6,316 nt of DNA, taken from positions 1-6,316 of the forward strand of contig CALQCP020000145.1 of the NCBI GenBank assembly GCA_943329105.2, given 5' to 3'. Shown here one piece after another: positions 1 to 4,665 of the stretch. The stretch comes from Chitinophaga pinensis. GTDB lineage: Bacteria > Planctomycetota > Phycisphaerae > Phycisphaerales > SM1A02. Within the stretch, counting starts at the first letter, position 1. Each line of letters begins with the position of its first letter. Below the pieces are notes generated by a model. That model was not told the DNA's origin. It was given only the letters and a program-made list of their open reading frames with translations, and made no database searches. The translations under genes were made by a program, and so were the position numbers.

Positions 1-635
1 CCGGCCTGTCCGTACAGTTCCGCCACACCCGCCACCAGCGCCAGCCCCTTATTCATGCGCGCCGCACCCGCCATCAACAGCATGCGACATTGCGGCGGCG
101 CAGCAGGAATAGTTGCCGGCGCCAGTATCGGATACGGAACCTGCTCAACACGTTTCCAACCAGCGTTGCGCAGGAACTCAGCGATTGTTGGCGTGGGTGC
201 AATGGTCATCGCCTGCGCGCGCACGTGGTGCGCCATCCGTGACATGAGCCGCTCGCTCGTTCCGCGACTGCACCAGTGGAAATACAGTCGCGCGCGCTGC
301 AAGGCCCTTGGATCCGTTGCTTTGACGCCGCGTGCCAGCACCTCCAGAACCAGCGCAGTGACAGGGCGCGCGGTCAGAATCAGAAATGGATCGCTCGAGC
401 GCAGTGCGCTCCGAAGTTCAGAGACTTCCTCGCGCCACTTATGCCCGCGAAACGCGCCACGCACGGTGGTGTGCGGACCAAGATCGCACTGCCCCAGCGC
501 CTGGGCGGACGCGGCAATATCAATATTCGCGATGACGCCTGCACTTCGATTGGAAACGGCACGGACAAACTCCGCGTAGTGACCACTTGGCCCCCGAAGA
601 TTGGGCTCAATGATTCGAAGGGTGGGAAGTTTCAT
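1..635 (-). CDS. GT4-like glycosyltransferase, N-terminal part (runs off left edge)
   Basis: The minus-strand frame beginning at the ATG at 635 stays open for 211 codons to the left edge, so the C-terminus and stop are outside the window. The protein starts MKLPTLRIIEPNLRGPSGHY. A short beta strand followed by a Gly-Pro-Ser-Gly-His-Tyr loop is typical of the N-terminal acceptor-side Rossmann fold of GT-B enzymes. At about residues 187-206 the stretch LLMAGAARMNKGLALVAGVA resembles the start of the GT4 nucleotide-sugar-binding domain, where a beta strand is followed by G-x-x-R-x-x-K-G. The donor-site E-x7-E motif would lie off the edge. The likely role is cytoplasmic transfer of a sugar to a growing polysaccharide. 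The gene is divergent from the sulfotransferase-like gene, with 97 bp between starts. I chose this start because the Rossmann strand begins right after it. No Shine-Dalgarno is visible. The sugar and linkage cannot be told from sequence. Confidence 0.78.
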   Translation of the reverse strand, partial: MKLPTLRIIEPNLRGPSGHYAEFVRAVSNRSAGVIANIDIAASAQALGQCDLGPHTTVRGAFRGHKWREEVSELRSALRSSDPFLILTARPVTALVLEVLARGVKATDPRALQRARLYFHWCSRGTSERLMSRMAHHVRAQAMTIAPTPTIAEFLRNAGWKRVEQVPYPILAPATIPAAPPQCRMLLMAGAARMNKGLALVAGVAELYGQA

Positions 636-732
636 GGCCACTGCGTATGCAGACTATCAATTGCAGCGCAGCTGGATGCGCGAAATTCGTCGCGCGTAGC
701 CCCTTCATGCGCGCCTGTACCATTGGCTCCCT
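636..732. other. Divergent intergenic region between glycosyltransferase and sulfotransferase-like gene
   Basis: These 97 bases separate two divergent starts and must hold at least the 5' control signals of the plus-strand gene, if it is transcribed on its own. I see no purine-rich ribosome binding site before either ATG. A perfect inverted repeat lies at 678-695 (separate entry). A weak -10-like hexamer, TACCAT, is at 718-723, only 9 bases before the ATG at 733. No convincing -35 element is seen at the usual distance. Confidence 0.5.
678..695. promoter_or_regulatory. Perfect 6-bp inverted repeat, possible operator
   Basis: GCGCGA at 678-683 is repeated in inverted form as TCGCGC at 690-695, with the six bases AATTCG between. 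A second small palindrome, CGAAATTCG at 681-689, is nested inside. The site lies in the middle of the divergent gap, where a regulator could act on both genes. GCGCG words are frequent in this window, so chance occurrence is quite possible. Function is inferred from position only. Confidence 0.25.
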
Positions 733-1626
733 ATGAAACCGAAGCGTTTCTCTGCCGCGCACCGCGTTCCAAGCTTTCTCTTCCGCTATGCGGTGAAGCG
801 AGTTCAACTTGGAAAGCTCGCCGCGCTCACTGGTGCGCGCCCTGCAGTGACCTACGCGACATTTCGGACTGCAAGTACATCAATTCACCACGCCATTCGT
901 GCTTCGGGAAGCGCGTCAGTGAAGGCGCATGCGCTTGCGCCCGAACACCTGCTTTCGTTTGTTTCGCGCCACGCTCCGCACGCCCTGACGGAGCATGGCC
1001 TGCCGATCTTTGCGCATGTTGGAAATCTTGCTGTTCGCCACGCCATCATTGATCCGCGCCGTGAAGCGGACTTTGTAGTGGCAGTGCGCGACCCCATTGC
1101 GGTGGCTGCTAGTTTGATGTCTGCATTCCCTATGTGGTGGCCGCAGCAATTGAGCGAGCGTGTTTCTGAACCGGGCTTTGTGGAAACACCAGCGGCGCTC
1201 GACATCATTGAGGAACGATTCTTCGGTCACTTTCCGCGCAACTTAATGCTCGACTGGCTGACCCATGACATGTCTGGTGGTATGGGTTGGGACCCATTTG
1301 CGCACGCATTTGATCAGAAGTCCGGCGCAACTTCCTATGTGCACGGACCGTGGCGCCTCTTAGTAATACGCACGGAATTGCCAGACTTGCAAAAAGATAT
1401 TCACCTGCGCTCATTTTTGAATCGTCCTTCCATTCAGGTGGTTCCATCCAATGAAACCATAGGATTTGGCCCTGAGCGGAAGGCGCTGATCAAAGCAGTG
1501 CACGCGGTGATTCGCCGCCATCCGGACTGGGTGAACACAGTCCTTGATGACCCGCGAGCTCGACATTTCTGGAGTGATTCAGACTTGGATCGCATACGAA
1601 ATAAGTGGCTTTTACCGCGCGCGTGA
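733..1626 (+). CDS. PAPS-dependent sulfotransferase-like protein, NKWYS / capsular polysaccharide synthesis type
   Basis: This 297-residue protein has the layout of a PAPS sulfotransferase. A 5'-phosphosulfate loop-like segment, TYATFRTASTSIHHAIR, is at residues 40-56. A conserved-looking His66 in KAHAL follows and is a candidate catalytic base. A beta strand then leads into a 3'-phosphate-binding motif at 115-130 (VVAVRDPIAVAAS), where Arg119 and Ser127 are eight residues apart, as in classical cytosolic sulfotransferases. The middle and C-terminal parts resemble the 'putative capsular polysaccharide synthesis' (NKWYS) family: GWDPFAHAFDQKSG at 185-198, LLVIRTELPDL at 209-219, and a tail ARHFWSDSDLDRIRNKW at 276-292. 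The likely role is sulfation of a surface glycan using PAPS, in the cytoplasm. There is no signal peptide. The gene stands 127 bp upstream of the next operon, which contains a PAP phosphatase. The ATG is preceded by no Shine-Dalgarno. The fold assignment is fairly sure; the substrate and activity are inferred. Confidence 0.75.
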   Translation: MKPKRFSAAHRVPSFLFRYAVKRVQLGKLAALTGARPAVTYATFRTASTSIHHAIRASGSASVKAHALAPEHLLSFVSRHAPHALTEHGLPIFAHVGNLAVRHAIIDPRREADFVVAVRDPIAVAASLMSAFPMWWPQQLSERVSEPGFVETPAALDIIEERFFGHFPRNLMLDWLTHDMSGGMGWDPFAHAFDQKSGATSYVHGPWRLLVIRTELPDLQKDIHLRSFLNRPSIQVVPSNETIGFGPERKALIKAVHAVIRRHPDWVNTVLDDPRARHFWSDSDLDRIRNKWLLPRA

Positions 1627-1642
1627 GGCTCGAGCCCGAGTT

Positions 1643-1674
1643 ATCGATGCGGCGGTCACTCCGATCCGCGCGAT
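1643..1674 (+). terminator. Imperfect hairpin after sulfotransferase-like gene, possible terminator
   Basis: Seventeen bases after the stop, ATCG (1643-1646), GCGG (1649-1652) and CGG (1653-1655) can pair with CCG (1661-1663), CCGC (1666-1669) and CGAT (1671-1674). This closes a five-base loop with small internal bulges. The following AATTATT is AT-rich but is not a clean T-run. It is placed where a terminator would separate this gene from the downstream three-gene unit. The imperfect stem and poor U-tract keep confidence low. Confidence 0.3.
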
Positions 1675-1711
1675 AATTATTCCCTGTACTTTAAACGAAC
1701 ATCCTTCAGCA

Positions 1712-1740
1712 TTGCATTAGCAATTGCTTTGCACTACACT
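1712..1740 (+). promoter_or_regulatory. Candidate sigma70-type promoter for the wHTH-nucleotidase-glycosyltransferase unit
   Basis: TTGCAT at 1712-1717 and TACACT at 1735-1740 are separated by 17 bases, the ideal spacing. They match the -35 and -10 consensus at 3 and 4 of 6 positions. The region 1677-1740 is clearly more AT-rich than its surroundings. A start about 7 bases past the -10 would fall near 1747, leaving a leader of only about 7 bases before the ATG at 1754. That fits the lack of a Shine-Dalgarno. The call rests on motif and position only. Confidence 0.35.
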
Positions 1741-1753
1741 TGGTCTCCCCATT

Positions 1754-2338
1754 ATGGCAAAGAAGACTTCAACAAAGACTCCGTCCCAGACTCGCACCGC
1801 AGCCGCATCGAAGCCTGGCAAGCCGAGCAACAAGGCCAGTATCGGCGCCGCGTTTGCAAAGAGCACTGCGAGCAGCATCACCGGTGACATTCGCTCTTTG
1901 GCCGCCGAAGTGAAAGATCTTCGCTCACTGCGTGCCAAGTACGACCAGTTGCTCGCTGAACATCACGGCCTCGTTGGCGCGCTGCGCGAACTTTCCACGG
2001 AACTGGCGGGAAGTGCGCGTTCAGCATGGAAGCAGTATCGAACTGGTGGCAAGAGTGGCAAGGGCAGCATGACCAGTTCCAGCACGCTCATGGGTCGCCC
2101 CCGTGTGCGCGCCGCAAGTGCGGAAGTTGACGCCATGACGGCCAAGCTTCTCGCTTCGCTTCCAACAGCGTGGAGCACCAAGCAAGAAGTGTGCCGCGCT
2201 GCCGGACTCGACACAACCGAAGCGAATTCCGCCTTCCGCCGCTTAGTTCTTGGTTACTCGCGCGGCGGTAAGAAGGTGCACCCCGCGATCGAAACCAACG
2301 GCAAGCGCGGGATTGAAGGCCGCTACCGCAAGGCTTAA
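1754..2338 (+). CDS. Small basic protein: H1-like tail, coiled coil and winged-helix-like C-terminus
   Basis: This 194-residue protein is not one I recognise by name. Residues 1-40 are rich in Lys, Ala, Ser, Thr and Pro, like a histone-H1-type tail, and are probably disordered. Residues about 43-86 (IRSLAAEVKDLRSLRAKYDQ onward) are helical with a heptad-like pattern and probably form a dimerising coiled coil. A Gly/Lys/Ser linker follows, with MGRPRVR at 113-119, whose GRPR core recalls an AT-hook. Residues about 123-194 look like a winged helix: helix MTAKLLASLP, helix TKQEVCRAAGL, helix TTEANSAFRRLVLG, then a basic wing ending GRYRKA. A DNA-binding regulator or nucleoid-associated protein is the best reading. 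I prefer the ATG at 1754 (MAKKTST) over a TTG at 1724, because the latter would overlap the candidate promoter and adds an atypical segment. The stop lies 8 bp before the nucleotidase start, so the genes are probably co-transcribed. Confidence 0.72.
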   Translation: MAKKTSTKTPSQTRTAAASKPGKPSNKASIGAAFAKSTASSITGDIRSLAAEVKDLRSLRAKYDQLLAEHHGLVGALRELSTELAGSARSAWKQYRTGGKSGKGSMTSSSTLMGRPRVRAASAEVDAMTAKLLASLPTAWSTKQEVCRAAGLDTTEANSAFRRLVLGYSRGGKKVHPAIETNGKRGIEGRYRKA

Positions 2339-2346
2339 TCCATACG

Positions 2347-3429
2347 GTGAGCACTGATTCCGCACATCCTGGTCGCTCGGCGCATGCGGCAGCCCCAAGC
2401 CCTCGCGCACACCTCTCCTCGCTCGTACCGGACCACGTCCCCGCGGACCTATCCATTGCACTCGCGGCGGCTCGCGCGGCCGCTCGCGCGGTGCAAGCAC
2501 TTGGTGATCCGCAGTTGTTTGCCGCTGGCTCAGTGATCGACAAAGGTGTGGCTGGCCCAGCAACAGTGGCAGACATTGCAAGTCAGGTGGCGGCCACCAT
2601 CACCTTACGCAATGCATACGGAGATTCCGTGCGCATCGTTGCTGAAGAAAGCCTTGAAGAAGTAGAAGCGCTCGGCGGCGATTCGCTCCTTGCGCTCGTG
2701 GCCACCGCCGTGTGCGCTGCCGGCATTGACTGCGACGTCGCAACGGCGCGCGCAGCCCTCGCTGGTGCGGCAGACCACGGCGGCACGGGAACGTTCTGGG
2801 CCATCGATCCACTTGATGGAACAAAGGGCTATTTACGCGGCGGGCAATTTGCCATCGCTATCGCGCTCGTTGTTGACGGCCAGCCAACCGTGGGCGTCTT
2901 AGGACTTCCTCGTCTGTCCGCAGTTGGTAACGGCATCGAGGCCGTCAGTGGCGGCGCAGGCGTGCTGGCGGCAGCTGTTGCTGGTGGCGGAGCAGTGCAG
3001 ACGCCAATCGACCGCTGGGCTCCTACGCGCATTGCTGCCTACCAGTGGTCCATGGGTGATCCACTTCGTCTCGCAGGCAGTGTGGAACGCGGGCACAGTG
3101 CTTCGGAATCCTTGGAATCGCGAGCGGCGGCGTTGGGCATCGTTGAGCCGGTTCGTGTTGACAGTCAAGCCAAATACGCGCTGGTGGCCCGCGGCGACGC
3201 GGACGCGTATCTCCGTCTGAGTCCCACCCCCGATTATCGCGAATGCCTTTGGGATCACGCCGCCGGGGCGCTTGTAGCAGTGGAGGCTGGTTGCATAGTG
3301 ACCGATTCGCGCGGAATTCCCATGGATTTTTCTACCGGCCGCCGTCTGACCCAGTCACAAGGCGTCATCTGCGCTCCGCCCCGACTCCACGCGGAATTGG
3401 TCGCCGCGCTTGCGCCGCTCGTGCGGTAG
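2347..3429 (+). CDS. 3'(2'),5'-bisphosphate nucleotidase, HAL2/SAL1 type (PAP phosphatase)
   Basis: The product (360 aa) belongs to the lithium-sensitive, Mg-dependent inositol-monophosphatase superfamily and most resembles HAL2/SAL1. These convert 3'-phosphoadenosine 5'-phosphate (PAP) to AMP and phosphate; some also act on PAPS. Visible motifs are PATVADIASQ at 71-80 (Asp76), VAEES at 98-102 (Glu100/Glu101), the signature WAIDPLDGTKGYLRGGQFAI at 151-170 (metal ligands Asp154 and Asp157), DSQAKYALVARGDADAY at 272-288, and LWDHAAGALVAVEAG at 301-315 (metal ligand Asp303). The long FWAIDPLDGTKGYLRGGQ form and the length point to HAL2 rather than the shorter bacterial CysQ. The start is GTG at 2347, 8 bp after the preceding stop. 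The first 35 or so residues lie outside the family core and are Ala/Ser/Pro/His-rich. No better downstream start is apparent and no clear Shine-Dalgarno is seen. The presence of a sulfotransferase-like gene nearby suggests it clears PAP made during sulfation. Confidence 0.9.
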   Translation: MSTDSAHPGRSAHAAAPSPRAHLSSLVPDHVPADLSIALAAARAAARAVQALGDPQLFAAGSVIDKGVAGPATVADIASQVAATITLRNAYGDSVRIVAEESLEEVEALGGDSLLALVATAVCAAGIDCDVATARAALAGAADHGGTGTFWAIDPLDGTKGYLRGGQFAIAIALVVDGQPTVGVLGLPRLSAVGNGIEAVSGGAGVLAAAVAGGGAVQTPIDRWAPTRIAAYQWSMGDPLRLAGSVERGHSASESLESRAAALGIVEPVRVDSQAKYALVARGDADAYLRLSPTPDYRECLWDHAAGALVAVEAGCIVTDSRGIPMDFSTGRRLTQSQGVICAPPRLHAELVAALAPLVR

Positions 3430-3438
3430 AACACACTC

Positions 3439-4581
3439 ATGGCGCATGTTGCCCTTATCGGTGGATTTGGAGATCTGGTTGTCAAGCTGCGCGGAACGCT
3501 CATCAAAGCGCTTCGCGACGCGGGTCATACTGTCACGGTGTGCGTACCGCCGCCGTCAGTTGTCGCACGTCCCGGCGTGATGGCTGGACTGTCCGCACTT
3601 GGCGTTCGTTTGGTGGAATCCCCGCTCGTTCGTGCTGGAACCAATCCGCTGACTGAGTTGGCACTTCGCACCTTTTATGACGAGTTCATGGTGCGCGAGA
3701 AGCCAGACATCGTCATTGCGTACAACCCAAAGCCGGTCTTCTATGCAATTCCGGCTGCGCGCCGCGCTGGCATTCAACGCAGTGCTGCCATGATCACTGG
3801 TCTTGGATACGCGTTCACAAGCCAAGACCTCAAAGCGCGCCTCTTGTCGATTGTGGCCATGCGTCTCTATCGCCGCGCGCTTCCGCTGGCGTCAACGGTG
3901 ATCTTTCAGAACTCTGATGACCGTACGCACTTTGAGCACCTTGGGCTCCTGGGCGCAGTGCGCGATGTTCAGACCATTCCCGGCTCCGGCGTAGACCTGG
4001 AACGCTTCCCGCACATGCCGATCACGGAAGCTCCAAGTCGCATTGACTTCCTGTATTTGGGTCGATTCTTGCGCGACAAGGGCATCAGCGATTTTGCCGA
4101 GTCAGCGCGCGCGCTTCATGCGCTGCGCATGGACACCAGCCGTTTCCGTTGCCAAATCGCGGGCTGCATCGATGAGAATCCTTCGAGCGTCACCGAGAGC
4201 GACATTCAACACTGGGCGAAGTCAGGCACTGTTGAGAATCTTGGTCGGCTTGAAGATCCGCGCCCGGCACTCGCCGCGTGCAGTGTGCTGGTGCTTCCAA
4301 GTCATGGCGAGGGCATGCCCATGGCTGTTCTTGAGGCCATGGCAACTGGTCGCGCCATCATTACTTCTGAGGCACCCGGTTGTCGTGAAACGATCATCGA
4401 CGGCGAGAGCGGCATCTTGGTTCCGCCGGGATCGCCCGCCGCATTGGCGGTGGCCATGGAGCAATTCCTGGAAGACCCCGCTCTCGTGGTGAGCATGGGT
4501 CGCGCCGCGCACGCGCGCGCCATGAAAATGTTCGACAGTCGTACCGTGAATCTGCGGGTGCTGGCTGCGCTGGGGATCTAG
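3439..4581 (+). CDS. GT4 glycosyltransferase, lipid-carrier polysaccharide type
   Basis: This complete 380-residue GT-B fold enzyme retains donor, acceptor and catalytic regions. The N-terminal domain starts MAHVALIGGFGDLVVKLRGT, with a Gly-rich loop. At about residues 89-127 it shows PDIVIAYNPKP followed by ITGLGYAFTSQ, a pattern common in glycosyltransferases that act on undecaprenyl-linked sugars for capsule, O-antigen or glycan assembly. The donor domain begins near 203: FLYLGRFLRDKG gives Arg209 and Lys214, typical contacts to the nucleotide-sugar phosphates. The E-x7-E motif is Glu291 to Glu299 in GEGMPMAVLEAMATG. The enzyme retains stereochemistry and works at the cytoplasmic membrane face. 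The ATG lies 9 bp after the nucleotidase stop, so the two are probably co-transcribed. The preceding GGTAGA is at most a weak ribosome binding site. The sugar donor is unknown. I do not see a frame break or missing key residue. Confidence 0.9.
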   Translation: MAHVALIGGFGDLVVKLRGTLIKALRDAGHTVTVCVPPPSVVARPGVMAGLSALGVRLVESPLVRAGTNPLTELALRTFYDEFMVREKPDIVIAYNPKPVFYAIPAARRAGIQRSAAMITGLGYAFTSQDLKARLLSIVAMRLYRRALPLASTVIFQNSDDRTHFEHLGLLGAVRDVQTIPGSGVDLERFPHMPITEAPSRIDFLYLGRFLRDKGISDFAESARALHALRMDTSRFRCQIAGCIDENPSSVTESDIQHWAKSGTVENLGRLEDPRPALAACSVLVLPSHGEGMPMAVLEAMATGRAIITSEAPGCRETIIDGESGILVPPGSPAALAVAMEQFLEDPALVVSMGRAAHARAMKMFDSRTVNLRVLAALGI

Positions 4582-4598
4582 GCCGCGCTGGGGGTCGA
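4564..4598 (+). repeat. Imperfect 17-bp tandem repeat (18-bp period) spanning the glycosyltransferase stop codon
   Basis: The 17 bases at 4564-4580 (GCTGCGCTGGGGATCTA) recur at 4582-4598 with 14 of 17 matches. The copies start 18 bases apart and the TAG stop at 4579-4581 lies across the junction. It looks like a small local duplication at the gene end. No function is evident. Confidence 0.55.
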
Positions 4599-4665
4599 AC
4601 AGTAAGCCGAAAACGTCGGGACAACAGCGCGTCAGTACGAAGGACGGCGGGCGGCGGTCGTTTGA
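4582..4665. other. Convergent intergenic gap
   Basis: These 84 bases lie between the 3' ends of two convergent genes. A bidirectional terminator would be expected here. The only hairpin I find is a four-base stem, CCGA/TCGG at 4607-4619, without a T-run, which is too weak to call. Apart from the second copy of the short repeat, nothing else is seen. Confidence 0.5.

Noticed and set aside
380..610. Minus-strand 76-codon open frame starting MSPIFGGQ
   Set aside because: It lies wholly inside the glycosyltransferase in a shifted frame, whereas the frame from 635 gives a coherent GT4-like protein.
276..1052. Plus-strand 258-codon open frame
   Set aside because: It overlaps the glycosyltransferase on the other strand and the sulfotransferase-like gene in another frame. 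Its translation is rich in Cys, Arg, Ser and Pro with no domain-like pattern, so it is a GC-rich shadow frame.
1629..1640. CTCG-AGCC-CGAG hairpin and the GGCTCGAGCC palindrome just after the sulfotransferase stop
   Set aside because: The stem is four bases with no U-tract. The larger hairpin at 1643-1674 is a better terminator candidate.
2088..2576. Minus-strand 162-codon open frame
   Set aside because: It crosses the ends of two well-supported plus-strand genes and translates to an Arg/Ala/Cys-rich low-quality sequence.
2347..3429. Calling the nucleotidase cysQ or an inositol monophosphatase/suhB
   Set aside because: The 360-residue length and the WAIDPLDGTKGYLRGGQ form match HAL2/SAL1 better than CysQ or SuhB, which are about 250-270 residues, so no gene symbol was assigned.
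4607..4619. CCGA-AAACG-TCGG hairpin in the convergent gap as a terminator
   Set aside because: The stem is only four bases and no T-run follows on either strand.
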